In this document: in pieces, positions 1 through 11,624 of the stretch
Layout of the letters: each line of letters starts with the position of its first letter
Numbering within the stretch: position 1 is the stretch's first letter
Source: Deinococcus seoulensis
GTDB taxonomy: Bacteria; Deinococcota; Deinococci; Deinococcales; Deinococcaceae
Assembly (NCBI RefSeq): GCF_014648115.1
Contig: NZ_BMQM01000043.1
Location: forward strand, 1-26,542
DNA: 26,542 nucleotides
Reading direction: 5' to 3'
Program-made: the position numbers and the translations under genes
The notes under the pieces: generated by a model
The model's database searches: none
What the model saw: only the letters and a program-made list of their open reading frames with translations
Told to the model about the DNA's origin: nothing

Positions 1-47
1 GGTCACTCGGCACACGCTCTTTCACTGGTGGCCCTTGTTGGCTAATT

Positions 48-64
48 AATCGGAGTCCGTATGA
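48..64 (+). repeat. Solitary end of the A/B/C structured repeat
   Basis: The 15 bases AATCGGAGTCCGTAT are identical to the right end of repeat copies A and C; copy B differs only in the first base or two. The sequence to the left does not show the hairpins of the full element, so this looks like a remnant or an isolated end. The first 47 bases may be the tail of a gene outside the window (a frame ending in TAA at 43-45 is possible), but nothing recognisable is encoded. Confidence 0.45.
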
Positions 65-81
65 CCCAGCCGGTACAGCAG

Positions 82-126
82 GCACAGGAGAAGGCCCGCC
101 GCGTTCAGCGTGCGGGCCTTCTGTGC
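82..126. terminator. Strong GC-rich hairpin, probable terminator
   Basis: The arms GCACAG(GAG)AAGGCCCGC at 82-99 and GCGGGCCTTCTGTGC at 112-126 pair over 15 bp with a 3-nt bulge. There is no T run on either side, so termination is inferred from the stem alone. It could end an upstream gene outside the window. Confidence 0.45.
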
Positions 127-135
127 GCGGCGGGG

Positions 136-271
136 TCATACGGCTTCCGTCTGTTTCGCTGACAACCCGGAACATCGCCGGGTTGCCAACTCCACGCCCG
201 GAACCCGTTTCTCTCCCACTCGCTTCGCTCGGCTTGAAGGGTCTTTGTAGCCCCTTCAATCGGAGTCCGTA

Positions 272-274
<3 letters not shown>
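136..274 (+). repeat. Structured intergenic repeat, copy A
   Basis: This 139-bp element is also present at 6757-6915 and, inverted, at 11395-11533. It has imperfect terminal inverted repeats built on ATACGGnnTCCG. The first hairpin is CAACCCGG (163-170) with CCGGGTTG (178-185). A conserved core ACTCCACGnCCGGAACCCG follows. A second hairpin pairs TTGAAGGG with CCCTTCAA near 235-259. The last three bases (272-274) are the stop codon of treS on the minus strand. It resembles the small non-coding repeats known from Deinococcus genomes; which family it belongs to was not checked. Confidence 0.85.
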
Positions 275-1960
<1,686 letters not shown>

Positions 1961-1965
1961 ACCAG

Positions 1966-1971
1966 AGTGTA
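1966..1971 (-). promoter_or_regulatory. -10 box of treS, leaderless-type
   Basis: TACACT on the minus strand ends 5 nt before the treS ATG. No ribosome binding site fits in between, and no convincing -35 hexamer is seen at 16-18 bp. This is the layout of a leaderless transcript. Confidence 0.45.
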
Positions 1972-2056
1972 ATTCAGACGCCCGCTGGCAGCCCTGCCAG
2001 GGAGGCGGGGCATGAATCTGCCCTTAACGCCACATGTGAGGGCAGGACGGAACAAG

Positions 2057-2086
2057 AAAGAACCCCGCCTGTGGACGGGGTTCTTT
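2057..2086 (-). terminator. Terminator of tRNA-Gln
   Basis: An 11-bp perfect stem (AAAGAACCCCG with CGGGGTTCTTT) starts 4 nt after the CCA end of tRNA-Gln and is followed on the minus strand by CTTGTTC. The A/T-rich outer arm supplies the U tract in this orientation. Confidence 0.75.
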
Positions 2087-2090
2087 CAGT

Positions 2091-2164
2091 TGGCTGGGGC
2101 ACTAGGACTCGAACCTAGATCGACAGTGTCAGAGACTGGTGTCCTGCCATTAGACGATGCCCCA
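2091..2164 (-). tRNA. tRNA-Gln(CUG)
   Basis: The 74-nt gene folds as a cloverleaf with the TGGGGCA acceptor arm typical of tRNA-Gln, anticodon loop CTCTGAC (anticodon CUG), the T-arm motif GGTTCGAGTCC and an encoded CCA end. It has its own promoter and terminator. Confidence 0.95.
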
Positions 2165-2212
2165 ACGCGGGTTTCGCTCTGACCGATCTTCCCTTGGGGG
2201 GAAGCGTGAGGG

Positions 2213-2242
2213 AGTATAGCCACAGCCTGCCCTGCGCGTCAA
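2213..2242 (-). promoter_or_regulatory. Promoter of tRNA-Gln
   Basis: TTGACG (2237-2242) and TATACT (2213-2218) on the minus strand are separated by 18 bp, close to the housekeeping sigma consensus. The -10 box lies about 49 bp before the mature tRNA 5' end. Confidence 0.8.
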
Positions 2243-2321
2243 GCCTCCCCCCCGCGAGTGCGTGTCAGTCCCGCCCGAGCGAACGCCACTGAAACCTCAC
2301 TGAACTGCGTACAGATCGCAG

Positions 2322-2350
2322 TTGCCGCCTTGGTCCGACTCTGATACACT
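2322..2350 (+). promoter_or_regulatory. Promoter of rpsA
   Basis: TTGCCG (2322-2327) and TACACT (2345-2350) are separated by 17 bp. This would give a leader of about 105 nt before the rpsA ATG. The leader contains a GC-rich hairpin (around 2420-2446, GGCGCG with CGCGCC) just before the Shine-Dalgarno, a possible site for S1 autoregulation (inference). Confidence 0.6.
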
Positions 2351-2462
2351 AAGGTGTTGCCGCGCCGTATGCACCGGACCCCCAGGGGGCGGAATAGCAC
2401 GGATAGCAGGTATCAGGCTGGCGCGAGACCGAAAGGCCGCGCGCCCAGGAGGACAGGAGTTC

Positions 2463-4184
<1,722 letters not shown>

Positions 4185-4234
4185 ACCGGACCGCTCGGGC
4201 CAACGCGCCTGAGCCTCCGCAGCCCTGACAGGAG

Positions 4235-4263
4235 GCGCCCGCACCGGAAACGGTTGCGGGCGC
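4235..4263 (+). terminator. Terminator of rpsA
   Basis: GCGCCCGC (4235-4242) pairs with GCGGGCGC (4256-4263), and the stem continues inward as ACCG-GAAA-CGGT around a GAAA tetraloop. It lies 50 nt after the rpsA stop. No strong T run follows. Confidence 0.65.
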
Positions 4264-4303
4264 TCTGCATTCTCCGGTGTTCATGAGCCGTCAGGCAGAT
4301 CCA

Positions 4304-4342
4304 AAAGGGGGCCGCCGCGCAGGTACGCGGACAGCCCCCTTT
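4304..4342 (-). terminator. Terminator of ppk
   Basis: AAAGGGGGC pairs with GCCCCCTTT around a GC-rich loop, 31 nt after the ppk stop. The minus-strand transcript ends in CCCCCTTTTGG, a short U tract. With the rpsA hairpin it separates two convergent genes. Confidence 0.7.
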
Positions 4343-4373
4343 CTGAATTCCCTGCGGTTCAGGCTCCTCCGGT

Positions 4374-6509
4374 TCAGGCGGGGTGGCGGGCCGCCGCGAA
4401 CACCTGCTGGGCACTGAAGTCGCCCGGCAGTTTCTGGTACTCGCCCGTGGCGCTCAGTTCCCAGGAGCCGCGCGTGTCGGCCCACTCGGTATCCAGGATG
4501 CTCAGGAAGGTCTCGCGGTGGCGGTCGTCGAGCACCGGCGCGATCACCTCGACGCGGCGGTCCAGGTTGCGACTCATCCAGTCGGCACTCCCGAAGTACA
4601 CCTCGGGGCTCCCGGCGTTCCCGAACGCGAAGACCCGCGCGTGCTCCAGGTAACGGCCCAGCAGGCTGCGCACGCGGATGCTGGCCGACAGGCCGTTCAC
4701 GCCGGGGCGCAGGCAGCAGACGCCGCGGATGATCATCTCGACCCGCACGCCCGCCTCGGCCGCGCGGTACAGCGCGTCGATCATGCCGGGGTCGGTCAGC
4801 TGGTTGACCTTCACGCGCACCCAGGCGTCCAGTCCGGCGCGGGCGTGCATGGCCTCGCGTTCCAGCAGTGCCTCCAGGCCCGGGCGGGCGGTGTCGGGGG
4901 CGACCAGCAGGTGCGTGTACTCGGCGGCGGCGTACCCGGTCAGGTGATTGAACAGTTCGGCCACGTCCGCGCCCAGGTCCGGGTGCGCGGAGAGGAGGCT
5001 CAGGTCCGTGTACAGGCGCGCGGTCTTGGCGTTGTAGTTCCCGGTGCCGATGTGCACGTAGCGGCGCAGGCCGCCCGACTCGCGCCGCACGACCATCGCC
5101 ACCTTCGCGTGGGTCTTCAGGCCCGGCACGCCGTACACCACGTGCGCCCCGGCCCGCTCCAGTTTCCGCGCCCAGGAGATGTTGCGCTGCTCGTCGAAAC
5201 GGGCCTTCAGTTCGATCAGCGCCACGACCTGCTTGCCGTTCTCGGCGGCGGTCCGCAGCGCGCCCAGCAGGCGCGGGTCGTCGCCGGTGCGGTACAGCGT
5301 CTGCTTGATCGCCAGCACCTGCGGGTCGCGGCTGGCTTCCTCCAGGAAATCCAGGATGTTCGTGAATCCGTCGTACGGGTGGTGCAGGATCACGTCACCG
5401 CCGCGCAGTGTGTCGAAGATCCCGCAGTCCTCGTCGCCGTCCAGGTCCGGCACGGCCGGCGCGTACGCCGGGTACGACAGGTCCGGGCGGGTCACGGGCA
5501 GACCCATCAGGTCCGCCGTGCCGAGCGGGCCGTCCAGCAGGTAGATGTCCTCGGGGGCCAGCCGCAGCCGCCCCTGCAGGAATCCGATGATCTCGGGCGG
5601 CGTGTCCCGCATGACCTCCATGCGGACCGCCGACCCGAACCGCCGCCGCCGCAGGCCGTCCTCGATGGTGGCCAGCAGGTCCTCGGCTTCCTCCTCCTCG
5701 AACTCGTAATCGGTGTTGCGGGTCACGCGGAAGGCATGCGCGGCCAGCACCTGCCGCCCCTTGAACAGCTCGGCGATGTGCGCGGCGATCACGTCCTCGA
5801 GCAGCAGCAGCGCCTCGCCGATCACCACGATGCGCGGCAGCACGCCCACCGGGACTTTCACGCGCGCGAACTCCGGTTCTTCCTCGTCACGGGCCTCCAG
5901 CAGCACCGCGAGGTTCAGGCTGAGGTTACTCAGGTACGGGAACGGGTGGCTGGGGTCCACGACCAGCGGCGTCAGCACCGGCTGAATCTCGGCGAGGTAA
6001 TGCTCCCGCAGTTGCGCCCGCGCCCGCTTCCCCAGCTCATGCACCCGCGTGAGCTTCACGCCCTGCGCGTGCAGTTCCTTCAGGATGCCGCGCGTGGACC
6101 GCTCGATCTCGCGCAGCATGCCCTGCGTCCGCTCCCGCACCAGCGCCAGCGTCTCGCGCGGCTGCAATCCGTCCGGGCCGGGCGTGTTCACCCCGGCCGC
6201 AATCTGCCGGTGAACGCCCGCCACGCGCACCATGAAGAACTCGTCGAGGTTGCTGCCGCAGATGGCCGTGTACTTCAGGCGCTCAAGCAGCGGATTGCGT
6301 TCATCACGCGCCTCCGCCAGCACCCGCTCGTTGAACGCCAACCACGACAGCTCGCGGTTCAGGAACGGACTGTCGGGATTGGCGACCGTACTGTGCGTGA
6401 CCGTCTCCCCCATCCCGGCAGGATGAGCCGCGCGGCGCTTACGACGAACCGCCGCAGCGGCAGGTGAGGACGGATCGGAACGCTCGGATTTGGTGGGGGA
6501 CACAGTCAT
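4374..6509 (-). CDS. ppk: Polyphosphate kinase 1
   Basis: The 711-residue protein reversibly transfers the gamma phosphate of ATP onto polyphosphate chains. The N-terminal domain carries the family signature FLNRELSWLAFNERVL (residues 49-64) and SNLDEFFMVRVAG. The catalytic half has two phospholipase-D-like segments: GLKTHAKV, with His467 in the position of the autophosphorylated histidine, followed by YVHIGTGNYN, and later EVYFGSADWMSRNLDRRVEV. Length is normal for PPK1. ATG 6509 has AAGAGGAG directly before it. An internal ATG at codon 33 would give a shorter N-terminus, and the first 35 residues (Ser/Ala/Arg-rich) are not conserved-looking, so the start is uncertain. No ppx gene is adjacent. 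Polyphosphate is linked to stress survival and manganese/phosphate storage. Confidence 0.95.
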   Translation of the reverse strand: MTVSPTKSERSDPSSPAAAAVRRKRRAAHPAGMGETVTHSTVANPDSPFLNRELSWLAFNERVLAEARDERNPLLERLKYTAICGSNLDEFFMVRVAGVHRQIAAGVNTPGPDGLQPRETLALVRERTQGMLREIERSTRGILKELHAQGVKLTRVHELGKRARAQLREHYLAEIQPVLTPLVVDPSHPFPYLSNLSLNLAVLLEARDEEEPEFARVKVPVGVLPRIVVIGEALLLLEDVIAAHIAELFKGRQVLAAHAFRVTRNTDYEFEEEEAEDLLATIEDGLRRRRFGSAVRMEVMRDTPPEIIGFLQGRLRLAPEDIYLLDGPLGTADLMGLPVTRPDLSYPAYAPAVPDLDGDEDCGIFDTLRGGDVILHHPYDGFTNILDFLEEASRDPQVLAIKQTLYRTGDDPRLLGALRTAAENGKQVVALIELKARFDEQRNISWARKLERAGAHVVYGVPGLKTHAKVAMVVRRESGGLRRYVHIGTGNYNAKTARLYTDLSLLSAHPDLGADVAELFNHLTGYAAAEYTHLLVAPDTARPGLEALLEREAMHARAGLDAWVRVKVNQLTDPGMIDALYRAAEAGVRVEMIIRGVCCLRPGVNGLSASIRVRSLLGRYLEHARVFAFGNAGSPEVYFGSADWMSRNLDRRVEVIAPVLDDRHRETFLSILDTEWADTRGSWELSATGEYQKLPGDFSAQQVFAAARHPA

Positions 6510-6756
6510 GACTCCTCTTCAATAGACGGGCAGGTGGTCAGGGGAGCGTCACCGCCCACAACAGCGGGACGCCCGCACAGTCAACTCTCTGACCCGCATT
6601 AAAGCAGAAGCCCGCGCCCCGCCCCCAGGCACCTGCCCCGGCCGTGTCGTCCTCCGGGTTTTCCTTGCCCCATCCAGCGGGGCCAGCGCGCGCGAACCGG
6701 ATGGCCGTTCTACCCGAGGCAGGGGCATCGGAGGCAGGGTCGTCAGGTGTGCGCGG
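6510..6756. other. Intergenic region upstream of ppk, no gene seen
   Basis: This stretch between ppk and repeat copy B contains no frame with recognisable coding character. A TTGACT on the minus strand near 6580 could be a -35 box for ppk, but no TANNNT stands at the right distance. Confidence 0.5.
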
Positions 6757-6912
6757 TCATGCGGATTCCGTTTGTTTCGTTAACAGATCGGAACACCGCC
6801 GATCTGCCGACTCCACGTCCGGAACCCGTTTCTCTCCTGCTCGCTCTGCTTCGCAGCTCTACGAGTCCGCTCGGATGGAATGGCTTACAAAGCCGTTCCA
6901 TCGGAGTCCGTA

Positions 6913-6915
<3 letters not shown>
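6757..6915 (+). repeat. Structured intergenic repeat, copy B
   Basis: This is the longest of the three copies (159 bp). Hairpin 1 is CAGATCGG (6784-6791) with CCGATCTG (6799-6806) around loop AACACCG. The core ACTCCACGTCCGGAACCCG matches the other copies. About 20 extra bases (a CTCTGCTTCGCAG-type hairpin) sit in the middle. Hairpin 2 pairs ATGGAATGGC with GCCGTTCCAT including one T-G wobble. The right end CGGAGTCCGTATCA ends in the triplet that is the minus-strand stop codon of fabF (6913-6915). Confidence 0.85.
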
Positions 6916-8157
<1,242 letters not shown>

Positions 8158-8250
8158 TGCATCCCCCCCTCTGTGCGTGCCGGTGTGTCGGCCCGGTCAA
8201 TGGATGGGGGCGGGAGCGGCAATGCACCGCGCCCCGCCCCGTCATCCTGC

Positions 8251-8270
8251 GCCCCCCGAGCGTGGGGGGC
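8251..8270 (-). terminator. Hairpin between acpP and fabF
   Basis: GCCCCCC pairs with GGGGGGC around a 6-nt loop, and the flanking CTG/CAG may extend it. It starts 9 nt after the acpP stop and has no T run. It may be a partial terminator or an mRNA-end stabiliser that lets acpP be made in excess over fabF (inference). Confidence 0.5.
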
Positions 8271-8278
8271 CAGCGCGT

Positions 8279-8509
8279 TTACTGCTTGCTCTCGATGTAA
8301 TCCACGGCGGCCTGGACCGTGCGGATCGTTTCGGCGTCCTCGTCGCTGATGGTGATGCCGAACTTGTCTTCGAGACCCATGATCAGTTCCACGGTTTCGA
8401 GGCTGTCGGCACCCAGGTCTTCCACGAAGCGGGCTTCGGGGACCACCTTGTCGCCGTCCACGCCGAGCTTGTCAACGATCACGTCTTTCACATCATCAAA
8501 AGTTGCCAT
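8279..8509 (-). CDS. acpP: Acyl carrier protein
   Basis: This 76-residue acidic protein carries the growing acyl chain during fatty acid synthesis. The phosphopantetheine attachment serine is in the DSLE motif ([15 protein letters not shown], Ser36). Helical pattern and length are standard. The ATG is preceded by AGGAGGT with 8 nt spacing, one of the clearest ribosome binding sites in the window, consistent with high expression. It lies 108 nt after fabG, a gap that holds a TTGAAC/GTTCA palindrome and may contain its own promoter. Confidence 0.97.
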   Translation of the reverse strand: MATFDDVKDVIVDKLGVDGDKVVPEARFVEDLGADSLETVELIMGLEDKFGITISDEDAETIRTVQAAVDYIESKQ

Positions 8510-8576
8510 GAGTTCGTACCTCCTGATACTGAAGTCTGCGCCAGTCTACACGTGGCGTCCATGAGAGTCGGCTGAT

Positions 8577-8591
8577 CTGAACGGGGTTCAA
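8577..8591. promoter_or_regulatory. 15-bp palindrome upstream of acpP
   Basis: CTGAACGGGGTTCAA has half-sites TGAAC and GTTCA around three G. It lies in the fabG-acpP gap, 67 nt before the acpP ATG. The half-site matches that of the palindrome in the fabH promoter, but the spacing is one base shorter. It resembles operators of TetR-type fatty acid regulators in Thermus as I recall them. Binding is inferred only. Confidence 0.4.
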
Positions 8592-8617
8592 CTCGGGCCT
8601 CCTGCGGACGTTTCGGG

Positions 8618-9367
8618 TCAGTGGGGGTTCAATCCGCCGTCCACGCCGATGGTCTGCCCGGTGATGTACCCGGCACCGTCGCTGGCGAGGAACGCCACGA
8701 GCGCCGCGACCTCCTGCGGCTGCCCGAAACGCGCCAGCGGAATGCTGCCGAGGTACCCCTGCTGCACGTTCTCGGGCAGTTGGGCGGTCATGTCGCTCTC
8801 GATGAAGCCGGGCGCCACCGCGTTCACGGTGATGCCGCGCCCGCCGTACTCCTTGGCCAGCGCCTTGCTCAGGCCGATCAGTCCGGCCTTGCTGGCCACA
8901 TAGTTCGCCTGTCCGGGGTTGCCGGTCAGGCCGACCACGCTGGCAATGTTGATGATCCGGCCCGAGCGGGCGCGCATCATGTGCTTGATCGCCGCGCGGC
9001 AGGCGATGAAGGCGCTCGACAGGTTCGTCTGGATGACGGCGTCCCAGTCCTCGTCCTTCATGCGGATGGCGAGGGTGTCGCGGGTGATCCCGGCGTTGTT
9101 CACGAGCACGTCCAGGCGGCCCATCTCTTTGATGACCGTCTCGACGAGCGTCCCGGCGTTGGCGGGGACGGTCAGGTCGGCGCCGAACACCTCGGCGCGC
9201 ACGCCGGCCTCTCGGGCCTCGGCGGCGACCTTCCCGGCCTCGTCGGCGTTCCGGCCGTAGTGAACGGCGACATCGAAGCCGTCCTGCGCGAGTTTGAGGG
9301 CCATGGCGCGGCCCAGGCCACGGCTGCTGCCGGTGATCAGGGCGACTTTACGGGGGGTTTCGGTCAT
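8618..9367 (-). CDS. fabG: 3-oxoacyl-[acyl-carrier-protein] reductase
   Basis: The 249-residue short-chain dehydrogenase reduces 3-oxoacyl-ACP with NADPH. The Rossmann motif TGSSRGLG (residues 12-19), NNAG (90-93) and the catalytic Ser143, Tyr156 and Lys160 (YVASK) are all present. The C-terminus GGLNPH is typical of FabG. It follows fabD by 34 nt in the same operon. FabG in this context is more likely than another SDR because fabD and acpP flank it. Confidence 0.95.
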   Translation of the reverse strand: MTETPRKVALITGSSRGLGRAMALKLAQDGFDVAVHYGRNADEAGKVAAEAREAGVRAEVFGADLTVPANAGTLVETVIKEMGRLDVLVNNAGITRDTLAIRMKDEDWDAVIQTNLSSAFIACRAAIKHMMRARSGRIINIASVVGLTGNPGQANYVASKAGLIGLSKALAKEYGGRGITVNAVAPGFIESDMTAQLPENVQQGYLGSIPLARFGQPQEVAALVAFLASDGAGYITGQTIGVDGGLNPH

Positions 9368-9401
9368 GGGTGGGTCCTCTGAGGAAAGGGGGATGGGCGG
9401 T

Positions 9402-10307
9402 TCACAGCGTGAAGTCCTGCACCTGCGCGGCCGTGCCGACGTTGATGGTGCGGGCGTCGGGCAGGATGCGCCTGACGAGACCGGTCAGGACGGTGCCGGG
9501 GCCGAATTCGATGAACACGTCTGCACCGGCCTCCGCGAGGGCCTGGATGGTCTCGACCCAGCGCACCGCGCCGGTGATCTGTTCGGTCAGCAGCCCCGGC
9601 AGGGCGGTGGGGTCGGTGTTCGCCTCGGCGGTCACGTTCGCGTACACCGGGAAGGCGGGCGGCGCGAACGCGGTCGTCTGGAGGTCCGGGGCGAGGCCAC
9701 TGGCGGCCGGGTCCATCAGGGGGCAGTGGAAGGGCGCACTGACCTTCAGGGGGATGGCTTTCAGGCCGCGTGCCTTCAGGGCGGCGTTCGCGGCTTCCAC
9801 GCCTTCTTTCGTGCCGCTGATGACGGTCTGGGTGGGCGCGTTGAAGTTGGCGGGCTGCACGCCGTCGGTCTCGGCGCAGACCTCCTGGACGACGGCCGGG
9901 TCGCCCATGACGGCGCTCATGGCTCCGGCTCCGACGGGCACGGCGGCCTGCATCAGTTCGCCGCGCCGGCGGGTCAGGCGCAGCGCGTCCCCGAGACTCA
10001 GGGCGTCGGCGGCGACCAGTGCGGAGTACTCGCCCAGCGAATGCCCGGCGGCGAAGGCGGGTGTCAGTCCGGTCTGCGCGCGCCACGCGCGGTACGCGGC
10101 GACGCTGGCGGCCACCAGGGCGGGCTGCTGGTTGGCGGTCAGGGTCAGGTCGTCCAGTGGGCCGGACTCGATCAGGGCGCGCAGGCCCGGCAGGACGTGC
10201 TCGACCTGCGTGTAGACCTCGGCCGCCTCGGGGAACGCGGCGGTCAGGTCGGCGCCCATGCCGACGCTGTGGCTGCCCTGACCGGGGAACAGCGCGGCGA
10301 TCCTCAT
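9402..10307 (-). CDS. fabD: Malonyl-CoA:ACP transacylase
   Basis: The 301-residue enzyme loads malonyl from CoA onto ACP. GQGSHSVGMG opens the fold, the nucleophile Ser90 is in GHSLGEYSAL, and the partner His194 is in APFHCPLM. The start MRIAALFPGQG is fixed by homology and by the 4-base overlap ATGA with the fabH stop, a sign of translational coupling. The frame remains open far upstream inside fabH, but that part is not FabD. Confidence 0.95.
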   Translation of the reverse strand: MRIAALFPGQGSHSVGMGADLTAAFPEAAEVYTQVEHVLPGLRALIESGPLDDLTLTANQQPALVAASVAAYRAWRAQTGLTPAFAAGHSLGEYSALVAADALSLGDALRLTRRRGELMQAAVPVGAGAMSAVMGDPAVVQEVCAETDGVQPANFNAPTQTVISGTKEGVEAANAALKARGLKAIPLKVSAPFHCPLMDPAASGLAPDLQTTAFAPPAFPVYANVTAEANTDPTALPGLLTEQITGAVRWVETIQALAEAGADVFIEFGPGTVLTGLVRRILPDARTINVGTAAQVQDFTL

Positions 10308-11341
10308 GCGCTCACCCCGGCGTGCGGTGCGGGCTTCAGGCTGGGCGCGCCGCCCCACCATTTCATGGTGCCCGCCACCCAGCTCAGGCCGCCGCCGAAC
10401 GCGATCAGCAGCAGTTGCTGGCCGTCCTGCACGCGGCCGTCCTGCACGGCCTCGTCGAGGGCCATGGGCACGGTCGCGGAACTGGTGTTGCCGTAGCGGT
10501 CGAGGTTCACGACGGCGCGCTCCATGGGCAGCCCAAAGCGGTCCATGGCGGCCTCGATGATCCGCACGTTCGCCTGGTGCGGAATGACCCAGTCCACGTC
10601 GGCGCTGGTCAGGCCGCTCTTGGCGAGCACCTGCGCGCCGCTCTCGCCCAGCACACGCACCGCGAACTTGAAGACCTCGCGGCCGTTCATGCCGACCGAG
10701 TGGCCCATGTCGAAGCCGCCGGGCAGGGTGGGGGCCACGCAGCGCAGGTACAGGCTGGACCCGCCGTTCCCGTCGGCGCCCATCACGAATTCCTGGAAGC
10801 CGTACCCGGCGGGGACCGGGCCGATCACGGCGGCGCCCGCGCCGTCCCCGAACAGGATGGCGGTGTTGCGGTCGTCCTGGTCCACGATCTTGCTGAGGGC
10901 CTCGGCGCCCACGACGAGCACGCGGCGGGCCGCGCCGCTCATGATCAGGCCCTGCGCGACGCTCAGGCCGTACACGAAGCCGCTGCACGCGGTACTCAGG
11001 TCGAAGGCGGCCGCGCCGACCAGACCGACCTGCATGCCGATCAGGGCGGCGGTCGAGGGCATCAGCGCGTCGGGGCTGACGGTGGCGCAGATGATCGCGT
11101 CCACGCCCTGAAGGGCCTGCGGGTCGCGCCGCAGCATGTCGCGCACGGCCATGACGCCCACGTCGGACGTGAACTGTTCCGGCGCGGCGAAGCGGCGTTC
11201 GCGGATGCCGGTGCGGGACTCGATCCAGTCGGCGTTGGTGTCCATGCGGGCCTCGAATTCCGCGTTGGGCACGATGCGTTCCGGCACGTACATGCCCAGC
11301 GCGGTGATGCCGAGGCTGGGGCGGGCGGCGGGGTCACTCAT
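10304..11341 (-). CDS. fabH: 3-oxoacyl-[acyl-carrier-protein] synthase III
   Basis: The 345-residue enzyme starts fatty acid chains by condensing acyl-CoA with malonyl-ACP. Catalytic Cys119 is in LSTACSGFVYG, His in the IPHQAN motif and Asn in RYGNTSSA. The start MSDPAARPSLGITALG is chosen because a TTGAAC-N17-TAGCGT promoter ends 7 nt before this ATG. Upstream in-frame ATGs lie inside the promoter and repeat copy C. There is no Shine-Dalgarno, so translation is probably leaderless. The C-terminal tail after KWWGG is a little longer than usual. It is the first gene of the fab cluster. Confidence 0.94.
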   Translation of the reverse strand: MSDPAARPSLGITALGMYVPERIVPNAEFEARMDTNADWIESRTGIRERRFAAPEQFTSDVGVMAVRDMLRRDPQALQGVDAIICATVSPDALMPSTAALIGMQVGLVGAAAFDLSTACSGFVYGLSVAQGLIMSGAARRVLVVGAEALSKIVDQDDRNTAILFGDGAGAAVIGPVPAGYGFQEFVMGADGNGGSSLYLRCVAPTLPGGFDMGHSVGMNGREVFKFAVRVLGESGAQVLAKSGLTSADVDWVIPHQANVRIIEAAMDRFGLPMERAVVNLDRYGNTSSATVPMALDEAVQDGRVQDGQQLLLIAFGGGLSWVAGTMKWWGGAPSLKPAPHAGVSA

Positions 11342-11348
11342 GCCACGC

Positions 11349-11377
11349 ACGCTAGCATTCTTTGAACGGCCGTTCAA
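11349..11377 (-). promoter_or_regulatory. fabH promoter with palindromic operator
   Basis: On the minus strand TTGAAC (11372-11377) and TAGCGT (11349-11354) are spaced by exactly 17 bp. The -10 box is 7 nt from the fabH ATG. The perfect 16-bp palindrome TTGAACGGCCGTTCAA (11362-11377) covers the -35 box and half the spacer, a placement expected for a repressor that blocks polymerase. A fatty acid-responsive regulator is the natural guess; its identity is inference. Confidence 0.75.
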
Positions 11378-11394
11378 TGAATTCGGTACAGAGT

Positions 11395-11533
11395 TCATAC
11401 GGACTCCGATTGAATGGCTGATAAAGCCGTTCAATCCGAGCAGAGCGAGTAGGAGTCGAAGCGGGTTCCGGACGTGGAGTTAGCAGATCGGTGGTGTTCC
11501 GATCTGTTAACGAAATAAACGGAATCCGTATCA
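11395..11533 (-). repeat. Structured intergenic repeat, copy C (inverted)
   Basis: This 139-bp copy is in the opposite orientation to A and B. Hairpin 1 is CAGATCGG (11484-11491) with CCGATCTG (11499-11506). On the plus strand hairpin 2 pairs ATTGAATGGC with GCCGTTCAAT, with one T-G wobble. Both ends carry the ATACGGAnTCCG terminal repeat. It lies between the tig terminator and the fabH promoter, 18 bp upstream of the operator palindrome. Confidence 0.85.
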
Positions 11534-11571
11534 GGACAGAGTTCCGGAAGACCCGCATGGCCCCGCACCGC

Positions 11572-11607
11572 AAAAAAGTGGGGGAGCGCCCCGCAGGACA
11601 CTCCCCC
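11572..11607 (-). terminator. Terminator of tig
   Basis: GGGGGAG (11580-11586) pairs with CTCCCCC (11601-11607). On the minus strand the stem is followed by ACTTTTTT. It lies 18 nt after the tig stop and is a standard intrinsic terminator. Confidence 0.85.
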
Positions 11608-11624
11608 CTTCACCAGACGCCGGT

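Noticed and set aside
1..45. Possible C-terminal tail of a gene entering from the left
   Set aside because: A short frame ends in TAA at 43-45, but 14 codons without homology cannot support a gene call.
2322..2462. Upstream extension of rpsA in frame
   Set aside because: It overlaps the -35/-10 promoter and ignores the strong AGGAGG before the ATG at 2463.
4383..6467. 694-codon open frame opposite ppk
   Set aside because: It is an antisense shadow of ppk, rich in Arg, Gln, His and Val, with no recognisable domain.
11342..11434. Upstream in-frame start for fabH (31 more codons)
   Set aside because: It would run through the promoter palindrome and into repeat copy C, and FabH proteins begin near ITALGMYVP.
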